A stretch of 16,239 bases of DNA from Collinsella sp. GTDB taxonomy: Bacteria; Actinomycetota; Coriobacteriia; Coriobacteriales; Coriobacteriaceae. Made by a program: the position numbers and the translations under genes. The stretch covers positions 1-16,239 of the forward strand of contig JAIHTM010000028.1 of NCBI GenBank assembly GCA_022713905.1, written 5' to 3'. Of this stretch, positions 7,504 to 13,458 are shown piece after piece (position 1 is the first letter of the stretch; each line of letters begins with the position of its first letter). Under the pieces are notes generated by a model, which was not told the origin of the DNA, searched no databases, and saw only the letters and a program-made list of their open reading frames with translations.

Positions 7504-7580
7504 GCCCTCGTATCCCAATTGGTAGAGGAAGCAGCCTCAAAATCTGCGCAGTGTGGGTTCGAGTCCCACCGAGGGCACCA
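7504..7580 (+). tRNA. tRNA with CAA anticodon (Leu by anticodon)
   Basis: Acceptor arms GCCCTCG (7504-7510) and CGAGGGC (7570-7576) pair perfectly. The D stem is TCC/GGA. The anticodon stem is GCAG/CTGC around loop CTCAAAA (7536-7542), so the anticodon is CAA (7538-7540), reading UUG. The T arm is GTGGG-TTCGAGT-CCCAC, discriminator A, and CCA is encoded. The variable loop is only 5 nt (7548-7552), a class I shape, whereas normal bacterial tRNA-Leu is class II with a long variable arm. Base pair 31-39 is mismatched (C-T). I believe similar short CAA tRNAs are annotated in other Actinobacteria. Charging with Leu is inferred from the anticodon and A73 only. Confidence 0.85.
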
Positions 7581-8055
7581 TCCAATCGTCGCGAGCCATG
7601 ACGATCGCGCGGGCCCGGGGAGAGCCCCCGCGCCCTTTCTTTTTGCCGTTTTCGTCCGAATTGTCGTTAGGGCGCACGAGGTAGCGCGTGCCGGTGGCCC
7701 CGGCTAGTTCGGGACGAACGCTATCAGGGTCGGCGTTGTGCCGAACCTGATATTCCGCATTATCGGGCTCGACATCATGTCGACCCTGATAAACGGGCGC
7801 GACGATGTTGTCCGTCACCAAATACGACACCGGTACTCCAAAATAGTCGGCGAGTAGAGCAATATCCGGAAGAGTCCATGCGATTGAGCCTCGAATCTTT
7901 TTGCTGAGATTGGGTTGACTGATATGCATGTCCACGGCCAAATCGGTTTGAGTGATTTTTCTCCGTCGCCGGAGCCATTCCACGTTGTCGGTGATGATTT
8001 GCTGCAATTCGTCCACAGGAGAGATGTTCTCATTTACAAAATTCATTTCAGTCAT
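7537..8055 (-). CDS. Xre-family HTH transcriptional regulator
   Basis: A 172-residue protein. An Xre/Cro-CI HTH lies at about residues 22-80, with helices ITQTDLAVDM and ISQPNLSKKIRG (recognition helix), then DIALLADYFGVPVSYLV. It is likely a repressor of its own and the divergent gene. The start at 8055 has AGGA spaced 7 nt upstream; TAGGAT 6 nt upstream could also be a -10 box. From about residue 83 on, no domain is recognisable. Residues 138-150 are translated across the tRNA terminator. The end, VPSVGLEPTLRRF, is the antisense translation of the tRNA, with the stop at 7537-7539 in its anticodon loop. The tail is therefore a junction product rather than a selected domain. Confidence 0.8.
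   Translation of the reverse strand: MTEMNFVNENISPVDELQQIITDNVEWLRRRRKITQTDLAVDMHISQPNLSKKIRGSIAWTLPDIALLADYFGVPVSYLVTDNIVAPVYQGRHDVEPDNAEYQVRHNADPDSVRPELAGATGTRYLVRPNDNSDENGKKKGRGGSPRARAIVMARDDWMVPSVGLEPTLRRF
7541..7580. other. Possible attachment site (attL) in the tRNA 3' half
   Basis: Element-type genes begin directly after the CCA end, with a change in composition and gene type. Tyrosine-type integrases commonly use tRNA 3' ends. No second copy of this sequence lies in the window, so the core cannot be delimited. Confidence 0.35.
7607..7644 (+). terminator. Rho-independent terminator after the tRNA
   Basis: GCGCGGG (7607-7613) pairs with CCCGCGC (7627-7633) and is followed by a T-rich run CCTTTCTTTTT. 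It would end tRNA transcription. It lies inside the 3' part of the minus-strand regulator gene, opposite its codons. Confidence 0.75.
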
Positions 8056-8073
8056 AATCTTATCCTACATGCC

Positions 8074-8097
8074 CGATTATTCTTTTGTCGATTATTC
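8074..8097. promoter_or_regulatory. Operator candidate between divergent regulators
   Basis: CGATTATTC occurs twice in direct orientation (8074-8082 and 8089-8097), 15 bp start to start. An inverted TAATC half-copy is at 8055-8059. They lie in the 58-bp gap between the two regulator genes, so bound protein could affect both promoters. Confidence 0.5.
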
Positions 8098-8100
8098 GTG

Positions 8101-8106
8101 TATACT
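8101..8106 (+). promoter_or_regulatory. -10 box of the plus-strand HTH gene
   Basis: TATACT is close to consensus, then 7 nt and ATG at 8114. No ribosome binding site precedes the ATG, which fits a leaderless mRNA. Confidence 0.55.
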
Positions 8107-8113
8107 TATTCAT

Positions 8114-8374
8114 ATGATGAATGAAATAGGTGTAACTAGAATATTTCAGAGAGTGGAAACTCTCCGGAGAGCGAACCGCCTGACGCAAACTACATTGGGA
8201 CAAGTTCTCGGGGTGAGTCAAGCAACGATGTCCAAGAAGCTGAGAGGTGAGATTCCTTTTTCCGCCTGCGAAGTACAGAGTTGTGCTCGTCATTTCCGCG
8301 TTTCGACGGATTACCTGTATGGTTTGACGGATGACCCGGCACCCGTGCTCAATGGGGAGGTGGTGTGCCAATGA
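8114..8374 (+). CDS. Small Xre-family HTH regulator (Cro-like)
   Basis: An 86-residue protein that is nearly all HTH domain: VETLRRANRLTQTTLGQVLG (14-33), then VSQATMSKKLRG (34-45, recognition helix), then the third-helix and dimer part ACEVQSCARHFRVSTDYLYG (51-70). The recognition helix SQATMSKKLRG closely resembles SQPNLSKKIRG in the divergent regulator, so the two may compete for the same site like CI and Cro. The start at 8114 (Met-Met) is chosen because a TATACT box lies 7 nt upstream; longer in-frame starts inside the neighbour gene are unlikely. The stop overlaps the next start as ATGA. Confidence 0.85.
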   Translation: MMNEIGVTRIFQRVETLRRANRLTQTTLGQVLGVSQATMSKKLRGEIPFSACEVQSCARHFRVSTDYLYGLTDDPAPVLNGEVVCQ

Positions 8375-8778
8375 AGCACCTTTGGCTGGCGGCCACGGTG
8401 ACCGGCGCATCACCGTCAGAAGGCGAAATCATCGGACTGGACGTGTTCGACCTGGACATGCGCCGATGGCTTGTGTCGCATGCGCTGTTCCATCCAGTGA
8501 GGCCACGGTCGCCGGAGGCCACACCTCCTGCTGGACCAGTGCTGCCCAGACATGACATACGCACATACCATGACGGGTCGGTCAGGGACGATGTCTCGCT
8601 CGTTCCCATGACCTGGCGCGAACTGGACCAGCGATTGCCGTTCAGCGTGTACGCGACGAGGATCCGCGAGATCCTGTCCGGCTGCGAGACGGTTCGGGGG
8701 CCGCACGTGGAACGGGATCTCATGTTCCTCGCTGCCCAGGGGGCATATGACAAGAGACGGGAATCCGCCGTGGCGTGA
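8371..8778 (+). CDS. Unknown protein, faint resemblance to DnaQ-like exonucleases
   Basis: A 135-residue protein. The start overlaps the preceding stop by ATGA and has GGGGAGG upstream (8354-8360), so it is coupled to the HTH gene. I do not recognise it firmly. The N-terminus LWLAATVTGASPSEGEIIGLDVFDLD has the length and shape of the first motif of DEDD exonucleases (oligoribonuclease type, LWID-x-E-x-TGL...IIE), but the catalytic D-x-E is replaced by A-x-V. Near the end, GPHVERDLMFLAAQG resembles the second exonuclease motif and keeps the Asp. The third motif is absent. If the likeness is real, the protein would be an inactive or truncated relative. This is inference from pattern only. Confidence 0.7.
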   Translation: MKHLWLAATVTGASPSEGEIIGLDVFDLDMRRWLVSHALFHPVRPRSPEATPPAGPVLPRHDIRTYHDGSVRDDVSLVPMTWRELDQRLPFSVYATRIREILSGCETVRGPHVERDLMFLAAQGAYDKRRESAVA

Positions 8779-8815
8779 CGACGGATGAAGAGCAAGGAGG
8801 GAAGCCATGAACGAG

Positions 8816-9283
8816 TCAGGCACACAGGGCGCGCAGATCCCGCAGACGGACGCGGTTGACCGAGTGAAACACAAGACGCAGACGATCGCGCTCGTCACCG
8901 GAGTCGATCTCGATGAGCACAAGGCACGACAGCAATCGCTCGTCGGCAAGGTCGGCGAGGCGCACGCCCCGGGACAAGGCCCACTCGAACCCCATCAGGC
9001 GCACCGCATCTCCTGCGGCACGCTCGCTTGCGCGCCAATCGGACATGATCGCCCTGCACGCCGCCCCGTATTCGCTCACGGCCCGGTCGGACGGGCAGCA
9101 GCCCATGGATGCAGACGAATCCAGCCGCACGTCCGTGACGGCCATGGATATCTGCGGGCCCGTAAGCCTATGGGTCAGAAACGCATCCACGCCCTCCAGA
9201 AACGATCCCATCCCGTCTCGGCCCGCGCACGCGGCGCGGGCCGCGCACCTAGCGTCCCCGGCGAATCCATCCATTCCGGCCAT
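8816..9283 (-). CDS. Possible minus-strand gene of unknown function
   Basis: A 155-residue frame opposite to all its neighbours. It is preferred to the competing plus frames because third codon positions are about three-quarters G/C and its composition (rich in L, V, D, R, G, A, with strand-like CLVLIEI near the end) looks like a soluble protein. The plus frames here are rich in P, S, R and H, as expected of shadows. The start at 9283 has AGGA 6 nt upstream; other Met codons at 9274 and further in are possible. The frame stays open far upstream under the next plus gene, but that part is the shadow of that gene. No family is recognised. A plus-strand ATG at 8807 with a strong AAGGAGG site argues against it, so the strand is uncertain. 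Confidence 0.4.
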   Translation of the reverse strand: MAGMDGFAGDARCAARAACAGRDGMGSFLEGVDAFLTHRLTGPQISMAVTDVRLDSSASMGCCPSDRAVSEYGAACRAIMSDWRASERAAGDAVRLMGFEWALSRGVRLADLADERLLSCLVLIEIDSGDERDRLRLVFHSVNRVRLRDLRALCA

Positions 9284-9442
9284 CCAATCCTGCAGTAGCG
9301 TCCCCGACGACCATCCACCCGACCGCCGTCCGATACCGGCCGGCATCGGACCGAAAGACCTTCCCGCACCGGACTGCCATCCCGTCGCGGGCGGGAACCC
9401 TCCCGGCATGCACTGCCCAATCCGAAAAAAAGGAAGAATCCC
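9284..9442. promoter_or_regulatory. Gap with a 22-bp near-palindrome
   Basis: TCCGATACCGG (9329-9339) abuts CCGGCATCGGA (9340-9350). These are 11-bp arms with one mismatch, a good shape for a dimeric regulator site in a gap between divergent genes. AAAGGAAG (about 9427-9435) is the ribosome binding site of the gene at 9443. No clear -10/-35 pair was found. Confidence 0.4.
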
Positions 9443-10618
9443 ATGTCCGATTATCCCACATCCACAGACCCGACGAGCGGCCGATACCACGAGCCGGAAA
9501 CCATCGACGCGGACGCGATACTGGACGGTGACACCGACGACGGGGCCGCTCCGGAACCGATCCGCATCCGCAGCACGGACGGCGAGGGGGAGACCAACGC
9601 GGTCGTCGCCTACACCGACAGCCTGCCCGTTCGGCTCAAGGACGCCGGCTGCACGTTCTCGCGCGAGGACGCGGCCCGACTGTTCGACCGCATCCGGCTC
9701 AGGATCATCCAGACCGCCGAAAGCCAGCACGAACTGGGGCTGCTCATCGAACAGGCATACGACGGGCAGGCATGGATCGCCCTCGGATACCCCACAGGCA
9801 TGGAGGGATGGAAACAATGCTGCGCCGACCAGTTCAGCGCCAGCGCCATGAAACTCACCGCCACGCAACGCGCCGACGTGATCCTCCAGATCGACCCCGC
9901 CATGAGCAACGTCGCCGTAGCCGCGGCTCTCGGCGTGAACGAGAGCAGCGTGCGCCGCGCCCGCAAGAAGTCCGGGACCGCGAAACCGAAACGAATCGTC
10001 GGCGCGGACGGCAAATACTACAGCATCGACCAGCTGACTGCTGACGAGCGGACCCAGCTCGACACGAAAATCTGGGACATGTACCAAGGCGGAAAAGGCA
10101 TGACCCAGACACGGATCAGCGAGGCCCTCGACCTGAGCCAATCCACCGTGTCGGACAGCTTGCGCCGGGAGAAGGAACGCCGCATGAGCGAGGGACTCAT
10201 GAAAGTCGACGTCCCCGACGGCATGTTCCCCGCCGGCGTACCCGCGCCCAGACTGGACGCCTCCGGCCTGGACCCGGACACCGCCGCATGGGTCGCAGCC
10301 CGGAGCATGGACCTGCGCGACGCCAACGCGATCATCGCCACGGTCACCGACACGATGATGAACGACCGGCGCTGGCGCCCCGGCGGCCCCGCCGTCGGCA
10401 AGGTCATGGACAAGGCCGTGCGCGACCTGCTCGACCTCGTAGACAACACCGCCACCCTCGTCAGACTCCTCGACGCGCAGGCCGAACGCATCCTCGACGA
10501 GGAGGACTGCAACCGTCTCGGCGAGGCGTTCGAGCACCTGTACCGCTTCTCCGGCATCGCGTGCGGGGCCATCGAAGCCCAGCCCGGCGACCGCATCGAC
10601 ACGACGGCCTGGGCCTGA
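9443..10618 (+). CDS. Two-HTH DNA-binding protein of plasmid/phage type
   Basis: A 391-residue protein. After an acidic, probably disordered N-terminus (1-55), a helical region carries AWIALGYPTGMEGWKQCCADQF (110-131). This resembles the W-x2-LGY-x-S-W-x2-Y segment common in actinobacterial plasmid and phage proteins that contain an HTH. A first HTH lies at about 153-177 (SNVAVAAALGVNESSVRRARKK) and a second at about 216-244 (GMTQTRISEALDLSQSTVSDSLRRE). The C-terminal 140 residues are helical with no recognised domain. I take it as a ParB-like or regulatory DNA-binding protein; the exact job is unknown. A ribosome binding site AAGGAAG precedes the ATG. The DUF2637 gene follows after 18 nt, so the two are probably co-transcribed. 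Confidence 0.8.
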   Translation: MSDYPTSTDPTSGRYHEPETIDADAILDGDTDDGAAPEPIRIRSTDGEGETNAVVAYTDSLPVRLKDAGCTFSREDAARLFDRIRLRIIQTAESQHELGLLIEQAYDGQAWIALGYPTGMEGWKQCCADQFSASAMKLTATQRADVILQIDPAMSNVAVAAALGVNESSVRRARKKSGTAKPKRIVGADGKYYSIDQLTADERTQLDTKIWDMYQGGKGMTQTRISEALDLSQSTVSDSLRREKERRMSEGLMKVDVPDGMFPAGVPAPRLDASGLDPDTAAWVAARSMDLRDANAIIATVTDTMMNDRRWRPGGPAVGKVMDKAVRDLLDLVDNTATLVRLLDAQAERILDEEDCNRLGEAFEHLYRFSGIACGAIEAQPGDRIDTTAWA

Positions 10619-10636
10619 ACGGGAAGGGACTGACCA

Positions 10637-11692
10637 ATGAAAACGGAAAACACCGGCACGACCGGCACCATGCGCGCGGACACCGTGCGCCTGTGGCCCG
10701 GCGTCATGCTCGGACTGCTGCTCGCCGGCATCGCGTTCGCCCTGAGCTTCGACGCTCTCAGAGTCGTGTTCGCGCAATCCGGCACCAACCCGGTGCTCTC
10801 ATGGGGCGGACCCCTGTGTGTGGACGGCACGATCCTGCTGAGCACCTGGGCCACCTGGGGCTTCAAGAAAGGCGGCATCCGCGGACAAGCCTACCCATGG
10901 GCCGGATTCTGCCTGTTCAGCCTCCTGAGCATCGCGGGCAACATACTGCACGCATGGCTCGCCGGCGGAGGCAACCTGCCCCAATGGGCCGCCATGGCCG
11001 TCATGGCCGTGCCGCCATGCGCGCTCATGTACAGCACGCACCTCATCGTCATCATCGCCGGCGACTGGCACGACAAGCACGCGCCCGCCGCCATCTCGAC
11101 CGCATCGGATCCCGGGGCCGGCGCGGAACCGCACGGGCAATCGGGGGAGAGACAGACGCCGGCTCCCGGCGCGACGAACGACAGCGGGACCGCGCCGCCC
11201 GCTTTCCCCACGCCGCCGGCACGGACCTTGGCGGACATCCCCGCCCCACGGCATCCTGATGCGACGCTATGGAGGAACACGCCTCCCGTCCCCGCGCCGC
11301 CGGCCAACAGGGACGATCCGGACACGGAGACCGATGGGCGCCCGGAAGCCAATGAGACATGTCCCCCGCGGACGGCCACCATCCAGACAGACGCCGCCGC
11401 GGGAGGCGAGACCGAAGCGACCGGCCCCATCGAGGAGATCCCCAGCGGCCCGGCACCGGCAGGAGGAAAGGACGGGCTCGGCGACGCCACCGGGCATGAA
11501 ACGGATATTGACCGCGCCGTGGACGGCGGCCCGGACGAGGATCAGACATGGCTCGACTGGGCGCGGCGCCTCAAGGACGCGGGCCAGCGGCCGACGGCCC
11601 CGCGCGCGTACCGGGACGGGGTCGCATCCAGCGTGAGCACCGCCAAACGGCACCTCGCAAGACTCCGCGCCGCCCACCCGGGAGAGTTCTAA
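10637..11692 (+). CDS. DUF2637-type membrane protein with C-terminal helical domain
   Basis: A 351-residue protein. Four membrane helices lie at about 22-45, 55-75, 87-109 and 117-141, with FALSFDALRVVFA (34-46) and a P-x2-VDG-x-IL segment (59-67) typical of DUF2637. This family is common on actinobacterial conjugative plasmids and AICEs, often near transfer and spread genes. A long Pro/Ala/Glu-rich linker (about 150-300), probably cytoplasmic, leads to a helical end (about 302-351) with SSVSTAKRHLARLRAAHP, which looks like a small DNA-binding or partner-binding helix pair. GGGAAGGG upstream (10620-10627) serves as ribosome binding site. A role in conjugative spread is inferred from family and context, not shown. 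Confidence 0.8.
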   Translation: MKTENTGTTGTMRADTVRLWPGVMLGLLLAGIAFALSFDALRVVFAQSGTNPVLSWGGPLCVDGTILLSTWATWGFKKGGIRGQAYPWAGFCLFSLLSIAGNILHAWLAGGGNLPQWAAMAVMAVPPCALMYSTHLIVIIAGDWHDKHAPAAISTASDPGAGAEPHGQSGERQTPAPGATNDSGTAPPAFPTPPARTLADIPAPRHPDATLWRNTPPVPAPPANRDDPDTETDGRPEANETCPPRTATIQTDAAAGGETEATGPIEEIPSGPAPAGGKDGLGDATGHETDIDRAVDGGPDEDQTWLDWARRLKDAGQRPTAPRAYRDGVASSVSTAKRHLARLRAAHPGEF

Positions 11693-11707
11693 GGGAAGGA
11701 GACGAAC

Positions 11708-12520
11708 ATGACACGACAATCCGCCCCACCACTGACGGGAATAGCGCTCCTCGTGCACGACTGCGGCCTCACCCCGCAACAGGTCATGGCCGCCATCGAG
11801 GACAACCGCGCCAACGTGACCGCCCGCATGCGCTCGTACGGTCATCCCGACGCGGTCGAAGAGGTCATGTGCGACCTCATGGAACAGACCCTGACCGCAC
11901 TCCGACGCTGGCGCAACTACGAGGACCGGCGGCCCCTCGCCGCGCTCGTCAACCACCTCGTCGCGCCCACATGCGCGGAATGGATGGACCGCAGCAGGCC
12001 CAAGCACCGCGTGGGCATGACCCACAGCCCCTCGCGCAAAGCCGGACGGCGCCCCGCGCCGTCCGACCCGGAGGACATCCCCGCACAACGCGCATGGCTC
12101 GCCCGCGAACTCGGCGACATGGCCGGCGACCGGTACGTCATCGCCGGCGACATCGCCCAAGGCGGGGAAGGGCCGGACGGACGCGCCACGGCGAGCCCCG
12201 AAGAACGCGCCAGCTTCACCGCCTGGACCATAGGCCCGGACGACGACCCGTTCGACGGGCTCCAATACGCGCCGGACCTCGACGCGCTGCGCGACCGCGT
12301 GCGGGCCCTGTACGGCAACGACGCATGGCCCAGGCTCCTGTCGCGGGCCCTGTCCGGCCCCGCAACGGGCCCAGTCCTCAAGGAACTCGCCCACTGGCTC
12401 AAGTCCCACCACGCAGGCCTCGACCCCGATCCGACCGCCTACCCGTACATCTCACGCGCCGCTGGCGGTGCCGCCAAGACCAGAACCACACGCGCACGAC
12501 GAAGGAACGCACGACCATGA
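11708..12520 (+). CDS. Unknown protein with sigma-region-2-like segment
   Basis: A 270-residue protein starting 15 nt after the DUF2637 gene, with AAGGGAAGGAG as ribosome binding site. Residues about 35-100 follow the layout of sigma-70 region 2: NVTARMRSYGHPDAVEEVMCDL, then ALRRWRNY, then RPLAALVNHLVAPTCAEWMDRSRP, matching the family pattern DAEDvvQEt...al..f......wL..ia.n...d..R. No sigma region 4 HTH is visible, so this may be a distant relative or a chance likeness. The middle (100-200) is Pro/Asp/Glu-rich and low in structure. The C-terminal helical part (about 205-245) includes RDRVRALYGNDAWPRLLSRAL. The extreme C-terminus is very basic (RTTRARRRNARP). It opens a chain of overlapping genes. 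Confidence 0.75.
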   Translation: MTRQSAPPLTGIALLVHDCGLTPQQVMAAIEDNRANVTARMRSYGHPDAVEEVMCDLMEQTLTALRRWRNYEDRRPLAALVNHLVAPTCAEWMDRSRPKHRVGMTHSPSRKAGRRPAPSDPEDIPAQRAWLARELGDMAGDRYVIAGDIAQGGEGPDGRATASPEERASFTAWTIGPDDDPFDGLQYAPDLDALRDRVRALYGNDAWPRLLSRALSGPATGPVLKELAHWLKSHHAGLDPDPTAYPYISRAAGGAAKTRTTRARRRNARP

Positions 12521-12780
12521 ACACCTCAAGAAGAACGAACACTCGCGCCGCGGGCGGCATCGCGGCATGCAGGCGCCATCCACGGCGCCGCCCGCGCCAC
12601 ACGGCCGGCCCTCGACGCGTCCCCGCGACCAAACGGCCCCGGTTCATGGACGACTGGGTGTACGCGCAAATCAGCGCCAAACCCGTCATCCCCGCCGACC
12701 CGCCCGCCCCAGACAGAACGGGACGTCCGGGATCATGGCTCGCCCGGGCCGCGACATGGCTGAAAGGGGAACGACGATGA
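12517..12780 (+). CDS. Small Arg/Pro-rich protein of unknown function
   Basis: An 87-residue protein whose ATG overlaps the preceding stop (ATGA), with GAAGGAA upstream (12501-12507). The N-terminal half is extremely basic (many RR and RP pairs, residues 5-42), suggesting nucleic-acid binding or disorder. The second half contains a more ordered segment FMDDWVYAQISAKPVIP (43-59). An internal start at Met44 is possible, but the overlap and the ribosome binding site favour 12517. No family recognised. Confidence 0.6.
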   Translation: MNTSRRTNTRAAGGIAACRRHPRRRPRHTAGPRRVPATKRPRFMDDWVYAQISAKPVIPADPPAPDRTGRPGSWLARAATWLKGERR

Positions 12781-13010
12781 TCGGGAACGCGGAACTCGCC
12801 GAACTGCTCGCGGCCACCCCCAGGGACGGCAGCCAGGACTTCTACGTGTCCGCGATGGCCGGGCTGCCCATGAGCCGTGTCTCCGCCATACGACGAGACA
12901 GCGGACTGGGACTGGACCCGTCATCCCGGACAGTCCTCCACGCCAGCCAGCACGGGGAAGGGCCGAGACGCGGCCATGCCACACGATGCGGCGGAAAGGA
13001 CGGACGATGA
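12777..13010 (+). CDS. Small unknown protein
   Basis: A 77-residue protein. The ATG overlaps the previous stop as ATGA, and AAAGGGGAA (12763-12771) is the ribosome binding site. The N-terminal half (AELAELLAATPRDGSQDFYVSAMAGLPMSRVSAIRRD) has a helix-turn-helix-like rhythm, perhaps a tiny DNA-binding fold, but no family is recognised. The tail from about residue 47 is Gly/Arg/His-rich and probably disordered. Confidence 0.6.
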   Translation: MIGNAELAELLAATPRDGSQDFYVSAMAGLPMSRVSAIRRDSGLGLDPSSRTVLHASQHGEGPRRGHATRCGGKDGR

Positions 13011-13219
13011 GACGCCGAACCGGAAACAGGACGGGCGGCGGACTCCGCACATGGGCCGGCGCCGCGGCCTACATAGCCTGGTGCCGCATGGACCCGGCCA
13101 TACGCCGCCACGTGGCCATGCCCCACATCACAGACGTCCCCGGCATCCCCGACGCCCCGCCGTCCCCGGACGGACGCGCGTCCCATCCCGCCGGCCCCAT
13201 ACGGAAAGGAACCCCATGA
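13007..13219 (+). CDS. Small basic protein of unknown function
   Basis: A 70-residue protein, joined to both neighbours by ATGA overlaps, with GGAAAGGA (12992-12999) as ribosome binding site. Residues 15-32 (LRTWAGAAAYIAWCRMDP) could form one amphipathic or short hydrophobic helix. The rest is Pro-rich. No family recognised. Confidence 0.55.
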   Translation: MRRRTGNRTGGGLRTWAGAAAYIAWCRMDPAIRRHVAMPHITDVPGIPDAPPSPDGRASHPAGPIRKGTP

Positions 13220-13458
13220 ACCGCAACGACAGGGCCAAAGCCATCGTCATCGCCATCGCCGGACTCGCCTGCACCATCCTCGCCGTGGAAGGATGCATGA
13301 TAGCGCCCGACCTCGGATGGACATGGATCATCCTGCTCGCCGCCAGCATCATCCTCACCATCTCCGGCGCGGTCCTCGCCGTCCGCTCCCACGACAGGCG
13401 ACGAGAGCCACGGACGCCGCGCCCGGGCACCGGCAGGCGTCCGAGGAGGAAACCATGA
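13216..13458 (+). CDS. Small two-helix membrane protein
   Basis: An 80-residue protein with two hydrophobic segments, about 10-28 (KAIVIAIAGLACTILAVEG) and 36-58 (WTWIILLAASIILTISGAVLAVR), and a basic, Pro/Arg-rich cytoplasmic-type tail. Small membrane proteins of this shape occur in conjugation and spread loci, but no family is recognised. ATGA overlaps on both sides; the GGAAAGGA upstream (13203-13210) is the ribosome binding site. Confidence 0.7.
   Translation: MNRNDRAKAIVIAIAGLACTILAVEGCMIAPDLGWTWIILLAASIILTISGAVLAVRSHDRRREPRTPRPGTGRRPRRKP

Noticed and set aside
8816..10777. 653-residue open frame on the minus strand
   Set aside because: Most of it lies antisense to the well-supported HTH protein gene at 9443-10618. 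Only the 8816-9283 part has independent coding character.
11548..12516. Long plus-strand frame upstream of the ATG at 12517
   Set aside because: It is an Arg/Pro-rich out-of-frame reading of the DUF2637 and sigma-like genes; only the part from 12517 has its own ribosome binding site.
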